Positions 1 to 6,117 of a stretch of DNA of 9,882 nucleotides are shown piece after piece. The notes under the pieces were generated by a model. It saw nothing but the letters and a program-made list of their open reading frames with translations, had not been told where the DNA came from and did no database searches. The stretch lies in NCBI GenBank assembly GCA_017560305.1, contig JAFYOF010000118.1:1-9882 (forward strand). The letters run 5' to 3'. Source of the stretch: Alistipes sp. GTDB lineage: Bacteria > Bacteroidota > Bacteroidia > Bacteroidales > Rikenellaceae. Each line of letters opens with the position of its first letter. Positions within the stretch are counted from its first letter, which is position 1. Position numbers and translations under genes: made by a program.

Positions 1-110
1 ACGCCACACTCCTGCTGGGGCTTGTATCCCTGCTTGGCGGGGTAGAGGGGCTGCATTGAGGTCTGGTGCTGCACCACGGGGGTGTTTGTTGTCTTATTCT
101 CGTTGCTCAT
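1..110 (-). CDS. Partial gene after ureA, probably urease beta subunit with an N-terminal extension
   Basis: An open frame starts at an ATG (108-110) four bases after the ureA stop and runs off the left edge, giving 36 complete codons without a stop. The visible peptide begins MSNENKTTNTPVVQ and continues polar and Gln/Pro-rich, with YPAKQGYKPQQEC near the edge. The position directly after ureA suggests ureB, the usual next gene. The canonical UreB start (an IPGE-type motif) is not within the visible part, so either this UreB carries an N-terminal extension of at least 36 residues or the gene is something else. Its translation is probably coupled to ureA. The frame is well supported; the identity rests on context only. 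Confidence 0.45.
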   Translation of the reverse strand, partial: MSNENKTTNTPVVQHQTSMQPLYPAKQGYKPQQECG

Positions 111-114
111 AGTC

Positions 115-417
115 TTACTTTATAGGATTGTGAATACTGATAAGGCGCGAGCCGTCGGTAAAGACCGCCTCGACCTGCAAAAGTGTAATCATATCGCTCA
201 CGCCCTCCATCACATCTTTGCGGGTGAGCGCAGCGGCGGCGTCGGTCATCACCTGTTCAACGGTCTTACCCGCACGCGCCCCTTCCAGAGCAGTTGAGGT
301 GATGTAGGCAATAGCCTCGGGGTGGTTGAGTTTCAACCCCTTCTTCAGTCGGCGCTCGGCAATGAGTCCGAGCGTGAGCAACTGGAGTTTGTCAATCTCT
401 TTTGGTGTCAAATGCAT
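115..417 (-). CDS. ureA: Urease gamma subunit
   Basis: The product has 100 residues, the normal length of a stand-alone urease gamma subunit. It is a small structural chain of the nickel enzyme that hydrolyses urea to ammonia and carbamate in the cytoplasm; the active site itself is in UreC. Family signatures run through the whole chain: LTPKEIDKL at the N-terminus, AERRLKKGLKLNHPEA near residues 20-35, EGARAGKTVEQVM near residues 45-57, VMEGVSDMI near residue 70, and a QVEAVFTDGSRL...HNPIK C-terminus. The ATG at 415-417 matches the family start. Only four bases separate its stop from the next open frame, as expected for a ureAB operon. The rest of the urease cluster would lie left of the window. 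No strong Shine-Dalgarno is visible, which is normal in Bacteroidota. Confidence 0.95.
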   Translation of the reverse strand: MHLTPKEIDKLQLLTLGLIAERRLKKGLKLNHPEAIAYITSTALEGARAGKTVEQVMTDAAAALTRKDVMEGVSDMITLLQVEAVFTDGSRLISIHNPIK

Positions 418-525
418 AACTAATGAAATTTTTTGTTATCATTGCACTCTCGGGCAAATTATGTGCCGTTTTTACGGCGGGTGGAGATTTTGTTGCGCTT
501 GTCGAGCGGCTTGTTAGTCTGGCTT

Positions 526-556
526 GTTGTGCGGGCGGTGAGTGGCACTATTTTTG
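526..556 (+). promoter_or_regulatory. Candidate crcB promoter
   Basis: TATTTTTG at 549-556 matches the Bacteroidota -7 consensus TAnnTTTG exactly. A GTTG at 526-529, one base off the TTTG -33 element, lies 19 bp upstream, the same spacing as in the two tRNA promoters in this window. It would give a leader of roughly 35 bases before the crcB ATG at 598. The imperfect -33 box keeps this tentative. Confidence 0.4.
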
Positions 557-597
557 ATTTTGCAACTTTTGAAATGGTTTAATAAATATATGATATT

Positions 598-969
598 ATG
601 CTGAAGGCTATGATTATTGCGGGTGTGGGAGGCTTTTGTGGTACCTGCCTGCGCTATCTTACGGGTCGCTTGTGCCATTTGTGGGATGTGGGAGGTTTTC
701 CGCTGGGAACTTTTGTGGTGAATGTTGTCGGAAGTTTCATTATAGGTGCGCTTTTGGGTCTCGCCGAGCGAAACAATTTCATCACGCCCACGATGAATGT
801 GCTGCTTGTAACGGGTTTTTGCGGCGGATTTACCACTTTTTCATCGTTTGCCGACGATATTTTCCTTTTGATGCAGCACCGCCACTGGACAATGTTCGCT
901 CTTTATACGGGCTTGAGCATCGTTTTGGGAGTTTTTATGGTGTGGATGGGTCGCTCGGTGGTGAAATAG
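598..969 (+). CDS. crcB: Fluoride ion channel CrcB/Fluc
   Basis: The 123-residue product is a small four-helix membrane protein of the CrcB/Fluc family, which exports fluoride from the cytoplasm as a dual-topology dimer. Signatures in order: GGFCGTCLRY (residues 11-20) with the conserved Arg19, GTFVVNVVGSF (37-47) with the pore Asn42, and GFCGGFTTFSSF (73-84), which carries the Thr-rich central sodium site and the two pore phenylalanines Phe81 and Phe84. Four hydrophobic segments are visible near 2-22, 35-56, 66-91 and 97-118. The length is normal for single-domain Fluc. The gene stands alone, divergent from ureA, with a 180-bp shared intergenic region. No fluoride riboswitch is recognisable upstream. 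The ATG at 598 is used; another ATG at codon 5 is possible. Confidence 0.95.
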   Translation: MLKAMIIAGVGGFCGTCLRYLTGRLCHLWDVGGFPLGTFVVNVVGSFIIGALLGLAERNNFITPTMNVLLVTGFCGGFTTFSSFADDIFLLMQHRHWTMFALYTGLSIVLGVFMVWMGRSVVK

Positions 970-1043
970 CGTAATTGCCTGTAATACAATGTTGTAAGAG
1001 TGAGTTTTTGAACTTTAGCAGAGTATAGCGCGAGAGAGGATGT

Positions 1044-1070
1044 AAAAAAAATGCAAAAAAAATGCGAAAA
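1044..1070 (+). promoter_or_regulatory. Phased A-tracts upstream of the tRNA-Gly promoter
   Basis: An 11-bp unit, eight A followed by TGC, occurs twice in tandem (1044-1054 and 1055-1065), followed by a shorter A4 tract (1067-1070). The tract centres lie 11 and 10 bp apart, close to one helical turn. They end two bases before the -33 region of the tRNA promoter. Phased A-tracts of this kind bend DNA and act like UP elements at stable-RNA promoters; that role here is inferred. Confidence 0.55.
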
Positions 1071-1072
1071 GT

Positions 1073-1103
1073 TTTGCAGATAAGAAATTTTGCTATATCT
1101 TTG
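1073..1103 (+). promoter_or_regulatory. Bacteroidota-type promoter of tRNA-Gly
   Basis: TTTG at 1073-1076, a 19-bp spacer, and TATCTTTG at 1096-1103 match the primary sigma promoter of Bacteroidota (TTTG, about 19-21 bp, TAnnTTTG) without a mismatch. Transcription would begin near 1110, about 40 bases before the first tRNA-Gly. Confidence 0.85.
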
Positions 1104-1148
1104 CACTCGCAATTGGGAAGAACTCCTGGTTGCAAAGTTCAGAACAAT

Positions 1149-1221
1149 GCGGAAATAGCTCAGTTGGTAGAGCACAACCTTGCCAAGGTTGGGGTCGCGA
1201 GTTCGAGTCTCGTTTTCCGCT
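1149..1221 (+). tRNA. tRNA-Gly(GCC), copy 1
   Basis: This 73-nt cloverleaf has acceptor GCGGAAA paired with TTTCCGC, D-arm GCTC/GAGC with loop AGTTGGTA, anticodon stem CAACC/GGTTG with loop TTGCCAA (anticodon GCC at 1182-1184), a TTCGAGT T-loop and discriminator T, as expected for bacterial tRNA-Gly. The 3' CCA is not encoded (CAA follows) and must be added by the nucleotidyltransferase. It is identical to the second copy 64 bases downstream. Confidence 0.97.
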
Positions 1222-1228
1222 CAAAATT

Positions 1229-1258
1229 AGACAGTTGCTTTTGTGATTGTCTTTTTTT
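1229..1258 (+). terminator. Intrinsic terminator after tRNA-Gly copy 1
   Basis: AGACAGTTGC (1229-1238) pairs with GTGATTGTCT (1243-1252) around a TTTT loop, with three G-T wobbles, and is followed by a T-run to 1258. It lies between the two tRNA-Gly genes, so it would limit transcription of copy 2. Confidence 0.65.
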
Positions 1259-1285
1259 ATGTCAGACACCTGACGCCACATATTT

Positions 1286-1358
1286 GCGGAAATAGCTCAG
1301 TTGGTAGAGCACAACCTTGCCAAGGTTGGGGTCGCGAGTTCGAGTCTCGTTTTCCGCT
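1286..1358 (+). tRNA. tRNA-Gly(GCC), copy 2
   Basis: This is identical over all 73 nt to the copy at 1149-1221, with anticodon GCC at 1319-1321, discriminator T and no encoded CCA. The 64-bp spacer holds a terminator and a small hairpin (GTCAG, loop ACAC, CTGAC at 1261-1274). It leaves no room for a full TTTG-19-TAnnTTTG promoter, so expression probably depends on read-through or processing of a two-tRNA transcript. Confidence 0.97.
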
Positions 1359-1364
1359 CACAAG

Positions 1365-1392
1365 ACGACAGCCTAATGGTTGTCGTTTTTTT
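1365..1392 (+). terminator. Intrinsic terminator after tRNA-Gly copy 2
   Basis: ACGACAGCC (1365-1373) pairs with GGTTGTCGT (1378-1386), with one G-T wobble and a TAAT loop. A run of seven T ends at 1392. It is stronger than the hairpin after copy 1 and ends the tRNA-Gly transcript. Confidence 0.85.
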
Positions 1393-1608
1393 GTATTTGT
1401 TTATATCTGGATTCCGCCCGAAGCGACACTGATACTCTCCTTTCAGAGGTCGGGGTGTAAATATAGTTTGCGAGAATGAGGACAAGCCTGCCTGACCCTT
1501 ACCGTTCGGCGGGCTATTTTGTTATATTGAGGAAGTTTTGAACAATAAGTCCAATAAGCCCACTATTTTGACCAATAAACCTGTATAATTGGAAATTAAA
1601 TATAAAAC
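1393..1608. other. Intergenic region between converging tRNA units; no gene seen
   Basis: No supported coding frame occurs here. It contains an 8-bp stem, AGCCTGCC (1485-1492) with GGCGGGCT (1508-1515) around a 15-base loop. There is only a short ATTTTGTT after it, so it is a weak terminator candidate at best. A short repeat, CCAATAAGCC and CCAATAAACC, lies near 1551 and 1572 in an AT-rich tail. Confidence 0.5.
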
Positions 1609-1643
1609 AAAAAAAAGAGGAAAAACCTTTCGATTTTTCCTCT
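1609..1643 (-). terminator. Intrinsic terminator of tRNA-fMet
   Basis: The perfect 10-bp arms AGAGGAAAAA (1616-1625) and TTTTTCCTCT (1634-1643) enclose an 8-base loop. On the minus strand they are followed by eight T (1609-1616). The stem begins one base after the encoded CCA of the tRNA, so the hairpin directly abuts the mature 3' end. Confidence 0.9.
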
Positions 1644-1644
1644 A

Positions 1645-1720
<76 letters not shown>

Positions 1721-1768
1721 ATGTATCTTTTTGTGAGCCGAAGCCCGACATTTCTCATTTCGACACTG

Positions 1769-1799
1769 CAAAGATAGTGAAAATTTCGTTCTCTGCAAA
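1769..1799 (-). promoter_or_regulatory. Bacteroidota-type promoter of tRNA-fMet
   Basis: Read on the minus strand, TTTG (1799-1796), a 19-bp spacer and TATCTTTG (1776-1769) match the consensus exactly. The -7 box is the same octamer as at the tRNA-Gly promoter. Transcription would start about 40 bases before the tRNA 5' end at 1720. Confidence 0.85.
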
Positions 1800-1825
1800 T
1801 TTATTTACAACTTTTTTATCACACC

Positions 1826-1855
1826 AAAAGACAACGCATTGATTTTCAACGCGTC
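1826..1855 (-). terminator. Possible weak terminator of the Hdr-like operon
   Basis: Minus-strand ACGCGTTG (1854-1847) pairs with CAATGCGT (1841-1834), with one G-T wobble and a 5-base loop. It is followed by TGTCTTTTGG, a poor T-run. It lies 21 bases past the last stop codon of the operon and before the tRNA-fMet promoter, so its position is right but termination would be inefficient. CAACGC occurs three times here (1832, 1847, 1857). Confidence 0.35.
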
Positions 1856-1875
1856 ACAACGCTATAAATTTTTCA

Positions 1876-3669
1876 CTATTTTATGCAACGAGCCACGATT
1901 TCCGACAAATCGGCTACCTGGCGGGTTGCGCCACGCGCAATGGCCTTCTTGCACAGAGGGCACGCCGTAACGATGGTCTCCGCCCCTGTTTGCTCAAGGT
2001 GCGCCGCCACACCTCGGGCCAAAGAGAGCTGCTGGGCGTCGCTGATTGCCGTATTTGCCACCGATGAGCCACAGCACAAAGCATTTTGGCGCGTCTGCTC
2101 GGGCTCAAGCAGTCTGCCCACCGCCTCGATAACGGCACGGGGCTGGTCATAGATACCGCTTCCGCGACCCAACTCGCAAGGGTCGTGATAGGTGAATGTC
2201 GCATCCGCCTCGCGCCCCACCTTGAGCCTGCCCTGCTCCATCAGACGCAGAATATACTCCGAGTGGTGCAGCACCTCAATTCCCTCCAGATGATACTCCT
2301 CACGAAATACCTTCAAACATATCGGGCACGAAGTGACAAGCGTCGTTATGCCGTGCCCTGCAAAGAGCGACTTGTTGTACTCCACCATCTTGCGCGCCGA
2401 ATCCACCTCACCCGAGAGCATCAGCGGACGACCGCAACACGCGCCGCCCTCCTTGTCGGCCCACCACACCTCTTCGCCAGCCGCCGCAAAGATACGCCTC
2501 ATCGACGACATAGTGTTGGGTGTCAGCAGAGTCATACACCCCGCAAAGTAGCCCACCCTGCCCTCGCCCACCGAGCGGTCTACGCCACGCAGATAGTCGT
2601 AGCGACCCTCGTGGGGGATATTTCGCATCGACGAGCGCGAATTCAGGCGCAGCGTATTGAGGTTGATGCCCACGGGGCAGACCTGCTCACAACGACCGCA
2701 CATCAGGCAGTTGTTGGCAATCTTCTGCTGGAGCATATTGTAACGGCGGTCACGCAGGAAATAGACCGACTGCACCTCGTTGATCCCCAGCTGCGACTGC
2801 AACTGGCAAGGGTCGATACATATTCCGCAACGCGAGCACGCCTCCACCTCGAAGTTATCGTACGACTTCTCCATCGCCTCGGGGCGCAGGCTATAATGAC
2901 GCAGGAAGATGAGCGGAATCTCGGTGAAGATGTGCATATAGCGCGAGAACGGCATCGCAACAAAGAAGACCCCCAGCGCCACGGAGTACATCCACCACAA
3001 CGGCTCATACACCACGCCCAGCGCCTCACCGCCGACCGCCATCGAGAGCACTCTGCCGAGCCCTCCCGTAAGGAAACTGCCGCCGCCGTAAATCGCCGCC
3101 GTGACACTCTCGGCAAGCAGTCGCAACGGAAAGACAAACCACAGAGCCGACAACGCAATGCGGTCGAAGAGGATATGGTTTGTGGTCTTTTTCATACCCA
3201 ACGCCCGTGAGCGGGCACGCTTCAGCCACGCCATCACCACTCCCGAGAGCACGAAGAGCAGCAGAAAATCCATCACAAAGTCGAACACGGGCTTGTGTGC
3301 GGTGATGCCGTTCAGCGGCACGAAATATTTGAAAAAGACATGTCCCTGCAATGGCACCCAACGAAAACCGAGGTAGGCGACAGTCTCCGCCCAGCCCACG
3401 GCAATCAGCAGAAACCAGCCAAACGCAAGGCTCATATGCATATATCCCAGACGGGGATTCACCCTGAAGATGCGGCAATGCAGCAGCGACTCACGCACCA
3501 CCTCCCACAACGCCTCCACCGTGCGCCACGAGAGCACGCCACGCCCAATCCGCTGCCAATCCTTGCGTGGCAGGTTGCGTAGCCACGATATATATTTCAC
3601 AGCGATTACGGCAAACATTATCGTCGCACCCGCAATGAATGGAATACAAAATCTTGCAAAAAAGGTCAT
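1876..3669 (-). CDS. Membrane HdrD/DsrK-like iron-sulfur protein fused to a NarI/DsrM-like domain
   Basis: The product has 597 residues. The N-terminal 250 hold about five hydrophobic helices (near 7-29, 79-100, 128-148, 170-190, 228-247), resembling the quinone-linked cytochrome b (NarI/DsrM/HdrE) domain; His78 and His246 are candidate haem ligands. Two [4Fe-4S] motifs follow: C278-C281-C284-C288 and C321-C324-C327-C331. Two complete CCG modules end the chain: C378, C411-C412, C448-C451 and C498, C532-C533, C570-C573, the ligands of non-cubane clusters in HdrB/HdrD. By family it should pass electrons between menaquinone and a thiol/disulfide centre; the substrate is unknown. It is the last gene of the operon. 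The ATG at 3669 sits one base after the previous stop, with GGAG at 3679-3682. A TTG at 3684 is the less likely alternative and would overlap hdrC2. Confidence 0.88.
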   Translation of the reverse strand: MTFFARFCIPFIAGATIMFAVIAVKYISWLRNLPRKDWQRIGRGVLSWRTVEALWEVVRESLLHCRIFRVNPRLGYMHMSLAFGWFLLIAVGWAETVAYLGFRWVPLQGHVFFKYFVPLNGITAHKPVFDFVMDFLLLFVLSGVVMAWLKRARSRALGMKKTTNHILFDRIALSALWFVFPLRLLAESVTAAIYGGGSFLTGGLGRVLSMAVGGEALGVVYEPLWWMYSVALGVFFVAMPFSRYMHIFTEIPLIFLRHYSLRPEAMEKSYDNFEVEACSRCGICIDPCQLQSQLGINEVQSVYFLRDRRYNMLQQKIANNCLMCGRCEQVCPVGINLNTLRLNSRSSMRNIPHEGRYDYLRGVDRSVGEGRVGYFAGCMTLLTPNTMSSMRRIFAAAGEEVWWADKEGGACCGRPLMLSGEVDSARKMVEYNKSLFAGHGITTLVTSCPICLKVFREEYHLEGIEVLHHSEYILRLMEQGRLKVGREADATFTYHDPCELGRGSGIYDQPRAVIEAVGRLLEPEQTRQNALCCGSSVANTAISDAQQLSLARGVAAHLEQTGAETIVTACPLCKKAIARGATRQVADLSEIVARCIK

Positions 3670-3670
3670 A

Positions 3671-4000
3671 TCAGAAATCTCCAAGTTTGCGTTTAATCAA
3701 CATTACCACACCGCGCGTATTGATGCCTCGGGGACACACCAGACGACACTTTCCGCACAACATACACTTATTCATCTCCTCGTAGGCTCCCTGATACTCG
3801 CCACGGCGCACCAGCGTATGCACCTTGCGGAAGTTGAACTCCGTGAGGTTGCCCGCCGTACAACTCGCCGTACACGACCCACAACCGATACACGCCTGCA
3901 ACTCGGGCATCTCGAGCGTAATCTCGCGGCTCTTGCGCAGGTTGTTGCGGTCGATATCTATCGCGCGGGGCTTGCTTATTGAAAATCCGAAGTTAATCAT
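3671..4000 (-). CDS. Small HdrC-like 4Fe-4S dicluster protein (second HdrC)
   Basis: This 109-residue cytoplasmic protein has two [4Fe-4S] motifs, C37-C40-C43-C47 (CIGCGSCTASC) and C79-C82-C85-C89 (CMLCGKCRLVCP), in the arrangement of HdrC, the electron wire between flavin and catalytic subunits. It lacks the C-terminal region that makes the other HdrC-like protein of the operon about twice as long. It lies between the HdrA-like flavoprotein (12-base gap) and the membrane HdrD-like subunit (1-base gap), so it probably bridges these two. A strong Shine-Dalgarno precedes the ATG at 4000. The family assignment is firm; the place in the complex is inferred. Confidence 0.88.
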   Translation of the reverse strand: MINFGFSISKPRAIDIDRNNLRKSREITLEMPELQACIGCGSCTASCTAGNLTEFNFRKVHTLVRRGEYQGAYEEMNKCMLCGKCRLVCPRGINTRGVVMLIKRKLGDF

Positions 4001-4004
4001 CTCG

Positions 4005-4011
4005 CCTCCTT
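4005..4011 (-). promoter_or_regulatory. Strong Shine-Dalgarno before hdrC2
   Basis: AAGGAGG on the minus strand, four bases before the ATG at 4000, lies between the upstream stop and this start. A near-perfect anti-16S match is uncommon in Bacteroidota and fixes the start of the small ferredoxin-like gene. Confidence 0.7.
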
Positions 4012-4012
4012 T

Positions 4013-5026
4013 TTATCTCTTTTCAAGCCACTCCACCACGGCACGCGCCGCCGCTGCGCCCTCGTTTATTGACTCGCCCACGCTCTTTGGCGCAGTCACC
4101 GCACCCGCATAGAATATACCCTCGACATTGCTCTGCACATTGTGCAGGAACGAATCCACAGGCTGCATAAAACCGCTCGGCTGCGTCTTCAGCCCGCACT
4201 CCGCCACAAGGCTCTCGTTCAGCGCATTGGACTTCATACCCACCAGCAGCACCAGCATATCCACCGCCATCTTCAGCGGGCGACCCGTGAGCGTATCCTC
4301 GGCCTTAATCTGCAGGCGGCTGTCGAATGTAGGGCTCACCTCCGAGATGCGACCCCTGACAAAGTGGACATTGTAATCCACCTGCGCCTCACGGTACATC
4401 TCCTCGTAACCAGGGCCGAACATACGGATATCCATATAGAAGTTGAAGACATCTGAATCTGGGAACATTCGCTTGAGTTCCATCGCCTGCTTCACGCCAG
4501 TCACGCAACACACCTTCGAGCAGTGGCGCTGACACACCTTCTCATCGCGCGAGCCCACGCAGTGCAGGATGGCTATGCGGCGAGGCACAGCGCCCGTGGT
4601 GAGGCGCACCCCACCCTCGTTGAACATCCTCTCAAGGTCTGCCGAGGTAACCACATTATCATAAATGCCGTAGCCATACTCCTCCTTCAGTTTCGCATCA
4701 AAGAGCGTGAAGCCCGTGGCAACCACCACCGAGTCACACGCAATCTCCTCGCCCGAGGTAAGGGTCACCTTCTTTGGCTCAATCTTCGCCGCCTCGCAAC
4801 CCATCCTGAGGGTGAGGTCGGGCGATGAGTTCAGTCGCTCGAGCATCTCCTTCAGCACCTCATCGGCAGGCGTGAATGTAGGGAAGAGCTTGTGCCAGTT
4901 GCGGATTTTTCCGCCCAGCTCAATACCCTTTTCGATGATGGTCACAGCCACGCCCTGACGCAGCAACTCGCTTGCGCACTGCATACCCGCAACTCCTCCT
5001 CCTATGACTATTGTATGATATCCCAT
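4013..5026 (-). CDS. HdrA/QmoA-like FAD iron-sulfur oxidoreductase (short form)
   Basis: The product has 337 residues. An FAD-binding Rossmann motif VIGGGVAGMQCA lies at residues 7-18, ELGGK follows at 36-40, and a second dinucleotide-fold stretch precedes a C-terminal FYAGAV (305-310) typical of FAD-dependent disulfide oxidoreductase folds. The HdrA family signature is clear at residues 155-180: HCVGSRDE, then CSKVCC. It gives Cys156-x12-Cys169-x3-Cys173-Cys174, the ligand pattern of the [4Fe-4S] cluster embedded in HdrA, with an extra Cys165. Methanogen HdrA is about 650 residues with ferredoxin modules at both ends; this protein has none, more like QmoA. It starts two bases after the HdrB-like stop. 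The likely role is electron transfer between flavin and the flanking HdrC-like proteins. Flavin-based bifurcation is not supported by anything visible. Confidence 0.88.
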   Translation of the reverse strand: MGYHTIVIGGGVAGMQCASELLRQGVAVTIIEKGIELGGKIRNWHKLFPTFTPADEVLKEMLERLNSSPDLTLRMGCEAAKIEPKKVTLTSGEEIACDSVVVATGFTLFDAKLKEEYGYGIYDNVVTSADLERMFNEGGVRLTTGAVPRRIAILHCVGSRDEKVCQRHCSKVCCVTGVKQAMELKRMFPDSDVFNFYMDIRMFGPGYEEMYREAQVDYNVHFVRGRISEVSPTFDSRLQIKAEDTLTGRPLKMAVDMLVLLVGMKSNALNESLVAECGLKTQPSGFMQPVDSFLHNVQSNVEGIFYAGAVTAPKSVGESINEGAAAARAVVEWLEKR

Positions 5027-5028
5027 CT

Positions 5029-6114
5029 CTACCTCTTCATCTTATATAAAACCTCTTGCGAGCAACTATTCACAATCGCCGACTCGGGGCGACCTATATA
5101 CTTTCCATTTCCACCCAGATACTTCGCCGAGGGGTCATACTCCACACCCATCTTCTCCAGCAGCGGCTCTACATCCACCTGATGCATCTGCATCCCGAGC
5201 TCCCAAGGGTCGTAGCCCAGCACCAGGCCTGCCATCTCCTCATAGGTCAGCACGGGTATTCCCGCACCATTCTGACCATATGTGGTGCCCTCCATCTCGG
5301 CGAGGGTGTATTGCCACTTATCAAGGAACATCGAACATCCAGGGCAGTTGCAGACGATAAAGTCGGGCTTGTAGGGCGCCATACTCTCCAGCTTCTTGTG
5401 CGAGTTGGCAATCGAGTAGCCTCTGTTCGCCTGCACCAGATAATTGCGGAAGCCGAAGCCGCAGCAGTGTCTGCGCTCGGGGTAATCAACAATCTCGCCA
5501 CCCCAGCTTTCGACCATTCCTGCCAACACATAGGGGAACTCCGAGCCGCCAACACCCTTCTTTGGGAATATCTTGGCGTAGTGGCAACCTATATGCTCAA
5601 CAACCCTCAACGGCTCGCCCGTATAAACATTTATAAGTTTTCGCTTCGCCTTCTGGGCAATCTCCTCGCGGTGGTGGAAAATCACATCCGAGGTGTGGGC
5701 AAGGTTTTTCGGGGTTTTGAACTCCCTACCCGTAGCCTTGTAGAGATTTTCGCGCGTGCGCTCCTCCAGCTCGGGGAACTCCTCCCAGGTAGCGAGCAAC
5801 TCGGTGTAGATGCCAAATGATGTGATGCAAGACGAGGTGAAGTTCTCATATCCCGCCTCGCTCATCAGTGCAAACTGACGCGCCACCACGGTCATAATGG
5901 TCTCCAGCGGCACCACATCCGAGTGGTAGCCGATGCCCATACACGATGTATGTAGAGGGTCATCAAATATGTTGCGACCCAAATCCTTGCCAACTATATC
6001 CAGAAAGACCTTCTCGCTGCCAGGGAAAAAGTTCTGGCGTATGCACGAGCGAGCGTAGTAGTAGTTGTCGTCGGCAATATCTTTCTGGTAATCAGTCCAA
6101 CTTGACCTCTTCAT
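5029..6114 (-). CDS. HdrB-like CCG-domain protein with one intact cluster site
   Basis: The product has 361 residues; classical HdrB has about 290-300. The C-terminal CCG module is intact: C177 in HIGCHYAKIFP, C217-C218 in RHCCGFGFRNY, then CNCPGC with C257 and C260. This is the non-cubane [4Fe-4S] ligand set of HdrB. The N-terminal module keeps only single cysteines at C24, C58 (SC in place of CC) and C96 (no CxxC), so a second non-cubane cluster of the usual kind looks unlikely. The conserved order HdrC-HdrB-HdrA supports the assignment. It begins three bases after the HdrC-like stop and ends two before the HdrA-like start. An extra cysteine, C351, lies in a C-terminal tail of about 60 residues beyond the usual fold. 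In methanogens HdrB reduces CoM-S-S-CoB; nothing here suggests that substrate. Confidence 0.87.
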   Translation of the reverse strand: MKRSSWTDYQKDIADDNYYYARSCIRQNFFPGSEKVFLDIVGKDLGRNIFDDPLHTSCMGIGYHSDVVPLETIMTVVARQFALMSEAGYENFTSSCITSFGIYTELLATWEEFPELEERTRENLYKATGREFKTPKNLAHTSDVIFHHREEIAQKAKRKLINVYTGEPLRVVEHIGCHYAKIFPKKGVGGSEFPYVLAGMVESWGGEIVDYPERRHCCGFGFRNYLVQANRGYSIANSHKKLESMAPYKPDFIVCNCPGCSMFLDKWQYTLAEMEGTTYGQNGAGIPVLTYEEMAGLVLGYDPWELGMQMHQVDVEPLLEKMGVEYDPSAKYLGGNGKYIGRPESAIVNSCSQEVLYKMKR

Positions 6115-6117
6115 AGT

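Larger units (their letters stand above)
1148..1360 (+). repeat. 76-bp direct repeat spanning the tRNA-Gly pair
   Basis: The units 1148-1223 and 1285-1360 are identical: the tRNA gene plus one base before it and two after. Beyond that the flanks differ, but both copies are followed by a hairpin with related arms (GACAG... and ...TTGTC) and a T-run. This fits an old tandem duplication of a tRNA-plus-terminator unit. Confidence 0.9.

Noticed and set aside
418..597. Fluoride riboswitch upstream of crcB
   Set aside because: I could not find the conserved pseudoknot elements of the crcB motif. Only a small hairpin, GCCGT-TTTT-ACGGC at 465-478, is present, and it is nearer ureA.
970..1020. Terminator after crcB from TACAATGTTGTA
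   Set aside because: The palindrome near 985-1000 leaves a 2-base loop and has no adjacent T-run of useful length.
1062..1485. Several short open frames over the tRNA-Gly pair on both strands
   Set aside because: They translate the tRNA genes and terminators themselves; the same peptide stretch appears in two frames only because the tRNA is duplicated.
1393..1608. Mobile element or CRISPR remnant in the intergenic region
   Set aside because: No inverted terminal repeats, transposase fragment or regular repeat-spacer pattern; only a two-copy 10-bp near repeat.
2086..3210. Long plus-strand open frame opposite the HdrD-like gene
   Set aside because: It lies antisense to a gene with complete cluster motifs. 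Its product is rich in His, Arg and Gln in the pattern expected from reading a GC-rich gene backwards, and shows no family motif.
5056..5820. Plus-strand open frame opposite the HdrB-like gene
   Set aside because: Antisense shadow of a gene with clear CCG motifs; no recognisable domain.
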